Source: Bacteroidales bacterium
GTDB taxonomy: Bacteria > Bacteroidota > Bacteroidia > Bacteroidales > DTU049
DNA length: 64,000 bases
Direction of reading: 5' to 3'
Assembly (NCBI GenBank): GCA_026418905.1
Contig: JAOAAK010000009.1
Coordinates: forward strand, 1-64,000
Shown here: one piece after another, positions 25,522 through 33,660 of the stretch
Layout: each line of letters starts with the position of its first letter
How positions within the stretch are numbered: the first letter of the stretch is position 1
Translations under genes and position numbers: made by a program
The notes under the pieces: model-generated
The model's database searches: none
What the model was told of the DNA's origin: nothing
The model's input: the letters and a program-made list of their open reading frames with translations, nothing else

Positions 25522-26228
25522 GGATATCTAACATTTTGAGCTATTAAATAATGTTCATGTTGTGGGTTTGGCACATGAACAACTCGTTGAACAAATATGC
25601 CGGGTGTTACGACACATTCGGGATCAATTTCTCCGGGTTCTACTATTTTCTCAACTTGAACAATGGTTGTTCGTGCAGCCATACACATAATAGGGCCAAA
25701 ATTGCGAGCAGTTTTGTTGTAGGTTAAATTTCCATAGCGATCAGCACATTTAGCTTTAATTAAAGCAAAATCTGCTTTTAATGCAAATTCAAGTACGTAT
25801 TCTTTATTGTCGAAAATTCTCTTTTCTTTGCCAAGCTCAAGAGGAGTACCGACACTGGTAGGCGTGTAAAAGGCAGGAATACCTGCGCCGCCAGCTCGTA
25901 TTCGTTCAGCTAAAGTTCCTTGAGGAACAAGTTCAAGTTCTATTTCTTTTTTCCTATAGAGTTCAGGAAATACTTCAGAGTGAGAAGTTTTAGGGTAAGA
26001 GCAAATAATTTTTTTCACGCGTCTTTGTTCCAACAAGGCAGCCAAACCTACATGACCACTTCCTGCATTATTGCTTATAATGGTAAGATCTTTAGCACCC
26101 TGATCAATAAGAGCGTGTATGAGTTCGATTGGGCTACCCGCCTCACCAAACCCACTGATCATGATGATTGCCCCATCAAAGATATCTGCAACAGCATGAT
26201 GTATATCTGGATAAATTTTGTTGATCAT
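25518..26228 (-). CDS. 3-oxoacid CoA-transferase subunit A (PcaI/ScoA-like)
   Basis: 236 residues. 'IIMISGFGEAGSPIELIHAL', 'LTIISNNAGSGHVGLAALL' and 'LVPQGTLAERIRAGGAGIPA' are the CoA-transferase family I alpha-subunit motifs; 'SVGTPLELGKEKRIFDNKEY' lies in the substrate lid. 'ISNNAGSGHVGLAALL' and 'KIICSYPKTSHSEVFPELY' are closer to PcaI than to acetoacetate enzymes as I remember them. It begins 10 bases after the radical SAM aminomutase gene and overlaps subunit B by 4 bases, so all are one transcript. Confidence 0.93.
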   Translation of the reverse strand: MINKIYPDIHHAVADIFDGAIIMISGFGEAGSPIELIHALIDQGAKDLTIISNNAGSGHVGLAALLEQRRVKKIICSYPKTSHSEVFPELYRKKEIELELVPQGTLAERIRAGGAGIPAFYTPTSVGTPLELGKEKRIFDNKEYVLEFALKADFALIKAKCADRYGNLTYNKTARNFGPIMCMAARTTIVQVEKIVEPGEIDPECVVTPGIFVQRVVHVPNPQHEHYLIAQNVRYP

Positions 26229-26238
26229 ACATCATAAT

Positions 26239-27816
26239 TTAGTGTATAGCCTCTTTGTGAGTTCTCATGGCTTCGCGAATATTCGAATCTAATTTTTCTT
26301 CAATTTCGTGAAGTTCGTCAATAAAGAAAAATTTATCAGATCTGAAAGGTTTCAGATGCATAATGTTGGTTACTTTATCGTCATATTCAGCAAAAAAGAC
26401 CGTGTCCATCCAATCCATATTACGACCCTCGTTCACTTTCAAAGCAATGACTTTTTGACCGTCAATTTCTGTAATACCCAGTAAGCTGATTTTACCAGCA
26501 GATACAGTCATTGTGATATAACGACTTGGACGATTAATAGATGAAAGTTCTTTATAAATTTTGTTGAAAATTTTAATAATGTCCACAAGAGGACGTGTGA
26601 AATATTGGACTTCACCAGTAGGTCTTGGCACATACATAGCGTGAAAACCTACGCCCAACATGGCCATCATATTACCAAGATCAATCCAATTTTGGGCAGA
26701 TCTGTCAACATCAATTTCGCCGTTTTCCTTAGTCCACATGCTAATATTTAACATGATAGGGCTTTGAGATTTAAGTGTTACCCCATATTTTTTTAATCTG
26801 CGTATGGCAGCAATGGTAGTAATATTCATCAGTTCGCGGGGTGTTGAAAAATGTGCGGTCATGAAAGGTTGGATACCATTATCATAAAGTAGCTTAAAAA
26901 GATTTAGCATATCATCGTAGGAATGAGAAAGAATCATTTCAGGGTAGTAAGATAGAACACGAGAACCTATACGTACAGTTCGGATATGCGATAACTCAGG
27001 ATCGTTAATAATGGGCTCGATGTATTGACGAAAACGTTCAGGTTGTATGTAACCACCATCACCCCCCGTGATCAGAATGTCTGATACCTCCTTATGTTTT
27101 TTGAGATAATTGATTATTTGTTCAACACTTTTCTGAACAAACATGTCTTCATCACCACGTACTTGAGCATGACGAAAACAATATGTACAAAAAGCAAAAC
27201 AGCTTTGCGTTTGTTCGTCAAGAATTAAAGCAATGGGGGGATATTTGTGTTGTACGCCGTGTAAAATTTCTACTTCATCATTTTCGTTGATAAATATAGG
27301 CTTATTAAGCAATTGTTTTCCATCGTGGGGATTTGTTTCCTTGATATATTCTTTGATAAGTTTGTCTCTTTCATTGTCCGAAGTGGCTTCAAGAATGCGT
27401 TTTCTAGCATCTTCTCTAACCATATCTGGTTGAGGAAAAGTCAAATAGAACAAAGGATCATTTTGGTAGTTATCCCAATCGATCAAATTTAAGACATGGC
27501 GAGTTACCATGAATCGATATACGTGAATGAATACTTCCCGTTCAGGAATGCGATCGATAACAATACCATGGTCAGATAATTTCTGGACAATTTCGCGAAA
27601 TCCTTCCAGACCTACCCATCGTTTTTTTTCATTAAACAAAACTCGAGGCTTTTTTTGCATTAAAGAATATTGGGAATAAGCCCTTTGAAGCCTATTTAAA
27701 ACGCCAAGTGGTAAAAGATCTTCGCTCTCTGCGATTTCTTTCATTTCATCTGTGAAAAAATATTGATCCATCAGGGATGCAAGATCCTCATGGGTAATTG
27801 ACTTAAATTGGCTCAT
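26239..27816 (-). CDS. KamA-family radical SAM 2,3-aminomutase, likely for an acidic amino acid
   Basis: 525 residues, about 100 longer than typical lysine 2,3-aminomutase, with extra sequence at the N-terminus. The radical SAM cluster ligands are Cys206, Cys210 and Cys213 in 'CFAFCTYCFRHAQVRGD'; 'DILITGGDGGYI' follows. PLP lysine appears to be Lys442 in 'TVSAGKISLL'. Aligned without gaps on PLP-Lys and the HFRT-like 'YFTRP', the two Asp residues that bind the lysine side chain in the clostridial enzyme (293 and 330, 37 apart) fall on Arg398 and Thr435, also 37 apart. That argues against lysine and for a substrate with a side-chain carboxylate. First gene of the five-gene operon; a -7 box is 13 bases upstream. 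Lysine fermentation partners (kamDE, kdd, kce, kal) are absent. Confidence 0.9.
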   Translation of the reverse strand: MSQFKSITHEDLASLMDQYFFTDEMKEIAESEDLLPLGVLNRLQRAYSQYSLMQKKPRVLFNEKKRWVGLEGFREIVQKLSDHGIVIDRIPEREVFIHVYRFMVTRHVLNLIDWDNYQNDPLFYLTFPQPDMVREDARKRILEATSDNERDKLIKEYIKETNPHDGKQLLNKPIFINENDEVEILHGVQHKYPPIALILDEQTQSCFAFCTYCFRHAQVRGDEDMFVQKSVEQIINYLKKHKEVSDILITGGDGGYIQPERFRQYIEPIINDPELSHIRTVRIGSRVLSYYPEMILSHSYDDMLNLFKLLYDNGIQPFMTAHFSTPRELMNITTIAAIRRLKKYGVTLKSQSPIMLNISMWTKENGEIDVDRSAQNWIDLGNMMAMLGVGFHAMYVPRPTGEVQYFTRPLVDIIKIFNKIYKELSSINRPSRYITMTVSAGKISLLGITEIDGQKVIALKVNEGRNMDWMDTVFFAEYDDKVTNIMHLKPFRSDKFFFIDELHEIEEKLDSNIREAMRTHKEAIH

Positions 27817-27829
27817 ATGATTTTTTTTG

Positions 27830-27837
27830 CAAAAATA
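27830..27837 (-). promoter_or_regulatory. -7 box (TATTTTTG) of the beta-amino acid operon
   Basis: TATTTTTG on the minus strand ends 13 bases before the aminomutase ATG. No TTG is seen at 19-21 bases; the nearest is 24 bases upstream. It lies in the 61-base gap after the Tim44-like gene, which suggests that the operon is transcribed on its own. Confidence 0.5.
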
Positions 27838-27877
27838 AGCAAATCATTTAGTCTGTTTAACCAAAAGTTAAGCAAAA

Positions 27878-29731
27878 TTAAGCAGCATTTTTTTCGAAAC
27901 TTATCAAAACAGTTTTTTCTTCTTCAGTAATATTTTGGTTGGCTTCAGCTGCTTTTTTCATTTGTTTTAACACTTTTTCCTTCTGTTTTTGAGATGGGTA
28001 CATCAATTTAAGTCGACCCTTCTGTGCAGCTTTTAAAAAGCCGTTTATTTTTTTGGTAGAATAACCTAATTTTTTAGCAAGTTCATTGATGTAATTCATT
28101 TCAGCTTCGTCAATTTGACCATCAGATGCAAGGATTACACAAATGTTGTTAAATACATAATCACGAATATTGTACAATTCGTTTAGTGTATCTTTTTTAG
28201 TTTTCAGTAAATATTTGTCTTGTATGTATTGTTGATATTCTTCTGATTTCATCATGATGTGAACGATCCATTCATGTTTAGCGCTGTTAATGAGTTCTCC
28301 GCAATAAGAGCAAGTAAGTAAAGTAGTATCTTCCAGTGTCCCACCGCAGCAAGGGCATTGATGCACGTAGATTGAACCCTTGGGTAAAGCTGCGTTGACG
28401 TCTCTTTTAAGAATGAGTATGTATGACTCAGATGTAAGAGCATAATCTATCCAATCGATTGAGTCGTTAAGAATACGAAGTCTCCGGTATGAAACTTTGA
28501 TATGGAAAGATAGATAGTCCATATTATTTTGTTGCCACATGTTTGTAAGCGTAACAAAATTCAAATAAAGCCTGGAATATATGGTTTTTTCTTGGGGGAT
28601 GTAGCTTTCGAAAAAATCATCACTTGAAAACCTGCGAATTCGAATAGAATCATCGAGAGCATGAGCTATAAGAATTTGCATAAATGCGTTGCTAGCTTTG
28701 TCTTCCATCCACTGAATAGAAAAATAAGGATCTCTCGAATATAACGATGAAAGTTCTGTTTTGAAAGTATTCAATTTAGTTGACAATTTTTTTGCAATGG
28801 GATAATCGTCTATTTGAGTAATTTCAGATAAAATCCAATCAAACTCTCCTGTGTTAAGAATAGTATTACAATAGGGACATTGACATACTTCACTTTCAAG
28901 TTCTTCCAAGATTGCTCCACACTGAGGGCAATGTTGCCCTTGATAAAGATTGGCATCTTTCCTAAATCCAGTTTTTCTTATAAAAGTCCATATTTCTACA
29001 AATGGCTCAGTGTAAACTTCCTTAAGAGAGGGAATTTTTTTTGATCTAAATTGATCAGTCATAGAAGCAGCGATGGCTACATCCATTACAAGGTAATTTC
29101 CATCAATTTTTATATCAATGATTTTAATATTTTGAATTTTTATGTCTGTTATTATATTTTTTTGTTCTATTTGTTTCATCATAATAAATTGGGCATTGAA
29201 TCGCTGAAATAAACCATCGCTAATGAATTTACGTATTGATCGTATAGATTGCTTACTCCAAGCCTCTTGTATTTTAATAAAAGCATGTTTCACTTTCTCA
29301 GAAAAAGAAATGAGATCAAAATCAGGATCAATGTTTTTTACTTCTTGAAACTTATCGATAAAATCATCTGTCGTTGCAGGAATTTTATTTAGGATGGTTT
29401 TTTGTTTAGTTTTTTTGTTGTAGAAATATATTGCACCTATTAAGCCACCAATAATTATCAGATTCCATGGAAATGGGACGTACACTAGAATAAAAAAAAT
29501 AAGGTCACCAATAAGATTATCTCCACTACCACTATAGCCTCCACCACCATTGCTCTCTCCACCTCCACCACCGGCTCTAGCTAGAAGAAAGAGAATAGTT
29601 CCTAAGGAAAGAATTAAAAAAAATACTGCTCTAAAATTTAGATGGCCTTTTTTCACTTTTTTACAAAAATATTTATTTAATTCAGATGAAAAAAAATACA
29701 TGTGATAAAAATTTAGTTTTAGTACGTACAT
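27878..29731 (-). CDS. Tim44-like domain protein with two zinc ribbons and a C-terminal TerB-like domain
   Basis: 617 residues from the first ATG; a second ATG (29701) is possible. Order: hydrophobic segment 'FRAVFFLILSLGTILFLLAR', a Gly-rich linker 'AGGGGGESNGGGGYSGSG', a second hydrophobic segment ('NLIIIGGLIGAIYF'), a Tim44/TimA-like domain (about 130-270), zinc ribbon 1 ('CPQCGAILEELESEVCQCPYC'-like, CxxC pairs), a second alpha/beta domain, zinc ribbon 2 ('CPCCGGTLED', 'CSYCGELI') and a C-terminal helical domain with 'VILASDGQIDEAEMNYINEL', the acidic loop of TerB-like proteins. It is a membrane-anchored cytoplasmic protein of unknown role. Confidence 0.75.
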   Translation of the reverse strand: MYVLKLNFYHMYFFSSELNKYFCKKVKKGHLNFRAVFFLILSLGTILFLLARAGGGGGESNGGGGYSGSGDNLIGDLIFFILVYVPFPWNLIIIGGLIGAIYFYNKKTKQKTILNKIPATTDDFIDKFQEVKNIDPDFDLISFSEKVKHAFIKIQEAWSKQSIRSIRKFISDGLFQRFNAQFIMMKQIEQKNIITDIKIQNIKIIDIKIDGNYLVMDVAIAASMTDQFRSKKIPSLKEVYTEPFVEIWTFIRKTGFRKDANLYQGQHCPQCGAILEELESEVCQCPYCNTILNTGEFDWILSEITQIDDYPIAKKLSTKLNTFKTELSSLYSRDPYFSIQWMEDKASNAFMQILIAHALDDSIRIRRFSSDDFFESYIPQEKTIYSRLYLNFVTLTNMWQQNNMDYLSFHIKVSYRRLRILNDSIDWIDYALTSESYILILKRDVNAALPKGSIYVHQCPCCGGTLEDTTLLTCSYCGELINSAKHEWIVHIMMKSEEYQQYIQDKYLLKTKKDTLNELYNIRDYVFNNICVILASDGQIDEAEMNYINELAKKLGYSTKKINGFLKAAQKGRLKLMYPSQKQKEKVLKQMKKAAEANQNITEEEKTVLISFEKNAA

Positions 29732-29777
29732 TAATTCATTATTTTGTATTGTTTCAATTTCTGCATTTTAAAACCAT

Positions 29778-29785
29778 TAACTTTG
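29778..29785 (+). promoter_or_regulatory. -7 box (TAACTTTG) of the BatA-type gene
   Basis: TAACTTTG matches TAnnTTTG and ends 14 bases before the ATG at 29800. A TTG lies 26 bases upstream, longer than usual. Confidence 0.45.
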
Positions 29786-29799
29786 CATAAATTCTTTTC

Positions 29800-31812
29800 A
29801 TGGCTTTTTTACAACCAGCTTTTCTTTGGGGGATCATGGGGATAATTATTCCTATTGTTATTCATTTTCTTGAGCTTCGTCGATTTCGTAAACAATATTT
29901 TTCGGATAATTATTTTCTTATTGATTTATTGAAAAAGAAACGTCGTCAACAGAAAATCAAACAATGGCTAGTCTTACTTTCTAGAATTTTGTTCATTGTT
30001 TTTCTTAGTCTAGCTTTTGCACAGCCAGTTCGTACGGATGAAAAATCCATGTTTCAATTTTCAAGAGCTATTTTATATATCGATAATAGTTTTTCCATGC
30101 AGACCTTTGATCAAAAAATGTCCCTTTTTGAACGAGCAAAACAGTTTGCACTACGAATGATCGATCAGTTACCACCCCAGACATTGTGGCTCATTCTTAC
30201 CAACGATGAGACCTACCCTCTCTGGTTATTACCCGACGAAGCAAAAAATAAAATCAAAAGTATACAGGTAGCGCCTTTTTCATTTTCGTACGAACTGTTA
30301 GTAAAAAAAGTACAGGACTATTTGGCTCAACACGAGCAAGAACATATATATTTTTTTCTGTTAACCGATTTTCAACGCTCTCAAGGAAAGCTAGATGCAC
30401 TAAAAAATTTTCAAGGAAAAATTTTTTTAATACCATTTTGGGGTTTTCAAAGAAAAAACATTTGTGTTGATACTACATGGCTTGAAAATCTTACAGCCTC
30501 CAACGAAGGAGGTAAATTTGTTCTTATGGCAAGGATAAAAAATTTCTCGGAGGAAAACATCGAACAGTTACCTGTTTCTGTTTTTTTGAACCAAACACTG
30601 GTTTCAACTTCGATGATGCAAATTCCTGCCCGTGGGCAAGCAGACATTAAGTTTGATATAAACTCAACTCATCGTGAAGTTTACAATGGTTATGTTGAAA
30701 TAGATGATCCCATGGTTCCTTTTGACAATCGCTCTTATTTTGGTTTTCGTAGTAGACCTCCAATCTCTATTATGCATATTGCTGGAAAAGGAAGAACGCA
30801 AGTCATTCCCGCTATTTTCGCCGATGAAAAAATTTTTCAGTTTCGCTCATATTTGCCTTCCCAACTGGATTATGAATGGATGAGAACTACCAAATTGATC
30901 ATCCTGGAGGAAATTGACTTTATATCAGAAAATTTTCTTAACAAAATTCGTGATTTTTTAGTTAATGGTGGAGTGGTGGCCATTATACCTCCTCAAAAAA
31001 AAGAATTAAAAAAAACTTACGAGCAGCTTTTTAATCATCTTCGGATTCCGATGTGGACGTATTTAGATACCAATGTCACAAAAGTCACTGATTTACAATA
31101 TCAACATTTTCTTTTTAGGGGAGTTTTTATAGCTCCCCCAGACAAACAAAGCATTATCCACGTAAAAAAACATTATGTCTTTCCTGTGAATTCTGGTATT
31201 CCTATAATATCGATGGCTAACCAACACTCTTTTTTGATCGATTTTCCGATGGGAAAGGGTCATGTGTTTGTTCTCTCTGTTCCTCTCAGTGAAGGATATA
31301 GTAGTCTCCCATCCAATGCATTGGTGGTTCCTCTTTTTATTCAAATGGCCTTTAAAACTGAAGCTATTCCTACCATTGCATATTCACTTGAAGATCAAAA
31401 TGGAATTCCGCTTAACGTTCCGTATGTTCAGCAAGAACAGCCACCTTACCTCAAGATGAATGAGCAAATCTATTATTTATCTTTTTCAAGAGGTAATCCT
31501 CTTCAAATTTTTCTTAATAGATCCGTACAAAATCCTGGATTTGCTGAAGTTTGGTATGGAAATTCCATGGTTTCTGCTTTCGGCCTTAATTATTCACGAC
31601 GAGAAAGTAATCCTGAAACTTATTCTCTCCACGAATTGGATAGCCTTTTTAGAAATTTATCTCATGTGCGCTTGATCCGTGAAGGTGAAAAAATATCTGT
31701 CGAAAGAATGAATGAAATTATTGCACCCTCTATATCATGGTGGAAGTGGTCTTTGCTTGCCTCTCTTTTTTTCTTGTTGCTTGAGATTTTCATGTTAAGG
31801 TTGTGGAAGTAA
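29800..31812 (+). CDS. BatA-domain membrane protein (aerotolerance regulator N-terminal) with VWA-like region
   Basis: 670 residues. The N-terminus 'FLQPAFLWGIMGIIIPIVIH' plus 'LELRRFRKQYFSDN' and a second membrane helix near residue 60 form the BatA/aerotolerance N-terminal module. 'AILYIDNSFSMQTFD' is a VWA-like segment with a DxSxS-type site altered to D-N-S-F-S. The rest is a long periplasmic part, and a C-terminal membrane helix ('WSLLASLFFLLLEIFMLRL') closes it. Such proteins are common in Bacteroidetes; function is not established. No MoxR ATPase or other Bat gene is adjacent. Confidence 0.8.
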   Translation: MAFLQPAFLWGIMGIIIPIVIHFLELRRFRKQYFSDNYFLIDLLKKKRRQQKIKQWLVLLSRILFIVFLSLAFAQPVRTDEKSMFQFSRAILYIDNSFSMQTFDQKMSLFERAKQFALRMIDQLPPQTLWLILTNDETYPLWLLPDEAKNKIKSIQVAPFSFSYELLVKKVQDYLAQHEQEHIYFFLLTDFQRSQGKLDALKNFQGKIFLIPFWGFQRKNICVDTTWLENLTASNEGGKFVLMARIKNFSEENIEQLPVSVFLNQTLVSTSMMQIPARGQADIKFDINSTHREVYNGYVEIDDPMVPFDNRSYFGFRSRPPISIMHIAGKGRTQVIPAIFADEKIFQFRSYLPSQLDYEWMRTTKLIILEEIDFISENFLNKIRDFLVNGGVVAIIPPQKKELKKTYEQLFNHLRIPMWTYLDTNVTKVTDLQYQHFLFRGVFIAPPDKQSIIHVKKHYVFPVNSGIPIISMANQHSFLIDFPMGKGHVFVLSVPLSEGYSSLPSNALVVPLFIQMAFKTEAIPTIAYSLEDQNGIPLNVPYVQQEQPPYLKMNEQIYYLSFSRGNPLQIFLNRSVQNPGFAEVWYGNSMVSAFGLNYSRRESNPETYSLHELDSLFRNLSHVRLIREGEKISVERMNEIIAPSISWWKWSLLASLFFLLLEIFMLRLWK

Positions 31813-31878
31813 TAATGATTTTTAACAATTCAATATAATCATTTCTTAAAACGTTGTACTTTAGCAAAAAATGAATTT

Positions 31879-33099
31879 ATGAGACCGATTGATGATAAGA
31901 TTATTCCCGTGAGTGATAAAGTTCAATGGGTAGGAGTTCTCGATTACGATATTGTAACTTTCGATATCGTCATGGAAACTGAATTTGGTACAACCTACAA
32001 CAGCTATCTCATTCAGAGCAAACAGAAAACGCTTATAGAAACCGTAAAAGAAACTTTTTGGCCTATTTATAGGAAAAAATTAGAACAGCTAACCCATTTG
32101 CAAGACATCAAATACGTTGTATTGAATCATACTGAGCCAGATCACAGTGGTAGTTTAAAGTTTCTTCTTGAAGAAGCTCCAGACATTACCGTAGTTGGTT
32201 CAGGTAATGCTATTCGTTATTTAAAAGATCAGGTGAATCGTGAGTTTAAACATATCATTGTTAAAGATGGCGATATACTGGATTTGGGTGATACACAGCT
32301 TAGGTTTATCTCTGCTCCCAACTTGCATTGGCCTGATTCTATGTACACCTATCTCGAAAATGATCAACTACTTTTTACCTGTGATAGTTTTGGTTGTCAT
32401 TATTGTCATGAAGAAATGATAGACACCAAGGTTGGCGATTTTGATAAAGCTTTTGACTATTATTTTGATGTTATTCTCAAACCTTACAGCAAGTTTATGT
32501 TAAAAGCACTAGAAAAAATTGAAAATCTTCCTATCAGGGCAGTTTTAACAGGTCATGGTCCATTGCTTTTGAATAAGTGGAAATATTACGTGGATCGCAC
32601 GAAGTCTCTCTCTGAAGAATATTTAAGCAAGCCACAACCAAATTTTGTATTTATTTCCTACGTGAGTGCGTACAAGAACACGGCCAAAATAGCTGAAGCC
32701 ATTGCCCAGGGAGTTGAGGAAGGTGGTTGCAAACCCATTGTAATGGACATCGAGAAAGCACCACTTGGCGATCTTGAGCAGCATTTAATATTGTCTAAAG
32801 GATTGGTGGTAGGAACACCTGTGATCAACCAAAACATTCTATTGCCAACTTATAAACTTTTTGCTGCTGTCAATCCCATTAGAGATAGAGGTAAAATTGC
32901 TGGGGCTTTTGGTTCTTATGGTTGGAGCGGCGAGAACAAAACCATCGTCAAAACAATTCTTGAATCTTTGAAATGGAAATTCATCGGTGATGGGCTTTTC
33001 TTTAAGTTTTCACCTAACTCTGATGATTTTGCTGATGCTAAGGAATACGGAAAACAAATTGCCCAAGCAGTTTTGCAACTCAATATTGAAACAGCATAA
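31879..33099 (+). CDS. FprA-type A flavoprotein (diiron flavodoxin oxidoreductase)
   Basis: 406 residues. The N-terminal metallo-beta-lactamase domain has diiron ligands H84-x-E86-x-D88-H89 in 'NHTEPDHSGSL' and a late His in 'VLTGHGPLL'; the C-terminal half is flavodoxin-like ('FISYVSAYKNTAKIAEAIA', 'GAFGSYGWSGENKTI'). The family reduces O2 to water or NO to N2O and protects anaerobes; the electron donor (rubredoxin or ferredoxin) is not encoded nearby. A near-consensus -7 (TACTTTAG, 31857-31864) precedes it. The upstream ATG at 31871 is followed at once by a stop, so 31879 is the start. Confidence 0.93.
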   Translation: MRPIDDKIIPVSDKVQWVGVLDYDIVTFDIVMETEFGTTYNSYLIQSKQKTLIETVKETFWPIYRKKLEQLTHLQDIKYVVLNHTEPDHSGSLKFLLEEAPDITVVGSGNAIRYLKDQVNREFKHIIVKDGDILDLGDTQLRFISAPNLHWPDSMYTYLENDQLLFTCDSFGCHYCHEEMIDTKVGDFDKAFDYYFDVILKPYSKFMLKALEKIENLPIRAVLTGHGPLLLNKWKYYVDRTKSLSEEYLSKPQPNFVFISYVSAYKNTAKIAEAIAQGVEEGGCKPIVMDIEKAPLGDLEQHLILSKGLVVGTPVINQNILLPTYKLFAAVNPIRDRGKIAGAFGSYGWSGENKTIVKTILESLKWKFIGDGLFFKFSPNSDDFADAKEYGKQIAQAVLQLNIETA

Positions 33100-33104
33100 T
33101 TTTG
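33073..33104 (+). promoter_or_regulatory. Promoter of the DUF4468 gene
   Basis: TTG (33073-33075), 21-base spacer, TAATTTTG (33097-33104): both Bacteroidetes promoter elements at consensus spacing, overlapping the end of the FprA gene. The box ends 28 bases before the ATG at 33133. Confidence 0.6.
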
Positions 33105-33132
33105 GTTTAATTTTTGTTATCATTGCAAAAAA

Positions 33133-33660
33133 ATGGAAATGAAACCATATGGTTTTATATTATTAGGTGTGTTATGTGGGTTATATGCCCAATTACCGAT
33201 TGACAGTATAACCCAGAAAATTACTTACAAAGAAGTAGTCCAGGTTGAAGGCAGTAAGGATTCTCTTTACAATCGAGCTATCGCATGGATTCATTCTTAT
33301 TTTAAAAATCCTCAAGGAGTTACCAAAGTTCGGGATCCTCAAAATGGACTGATCATAGGCGATCATCGTATTCGTATGGTCGATACTCAAAAAGATGGAT
33401 CTAAAATTAATTCCAATACTGTTGTAGAGTATACTTTTAAAATTGAACTCAAGGATGGAAAATATCGTTATACTTTCACGGATTTCGAAATGAAGGCAAC
33501 ATCCAAGTTTCCATTGGAACGCTGGCTTAATAAAGCAGATCCATCCTATTCGCCACTCTGGGAAACATATATACCTCAAGTTGACGAACATATCCGCGAA
33601 GTAATTCAAAGCTTGAAAAAAGGAATGCAACCTAAAAAGAAGGTTAAGGACGAATGGTGA
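33133..33660 (+). CDS. DUF4468 (TBP-like fold) secreted protein
   Basis: 175 residues. A signal peptide ends near 'GLYAQ', then one domain beginning 'ITYKEVVQVEGSKDSLYNRA' with 'AIAWIHSYFK' and 'YTFKIELKDGKYRYTFTDFE', the pattern of the DUF4468 TBP-like fold common in Bacteroidetes. The C-terminus is Lys-rich. Periplasmic or surface location is likely; function unknown. Its stop codon directly abuts the stop of the convergent gene at 33661. Confidence 0.8.
   Translation: MEMKPYGFILLGVLCGLYAQLPIDSITQKITYKEVVQVEGSKDSLYNRAIAWIHSYFKNPQGVTKVRDPQNGLIIGDHRIRMVDTQKDGSKINSNTVVEYTFKIELKDGKYRYTFTDFEMKATSKFPLERWLNKADPSYSPLWETYIPQVDEHIREVIQSLKKGMQPKKKVKDEW

Noticed and set aside
22358-27816. Classical lysine fermentation (kam/kdd/kce/kal) cluster
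   Set aside because: Only a KamA homologue and CoA-transferase genes overlap with that pathway. The B12-dependent KamDE, Kdd, Kce and Kal are absent, and the lysine-binding Asp residues appear to be replaced.
33193-33630. 145-residue frame antisense to the DUF4468 gene
   Set aside because: It is a shadow of a real gene with signal peptide, promoter and family match on the plus strand.
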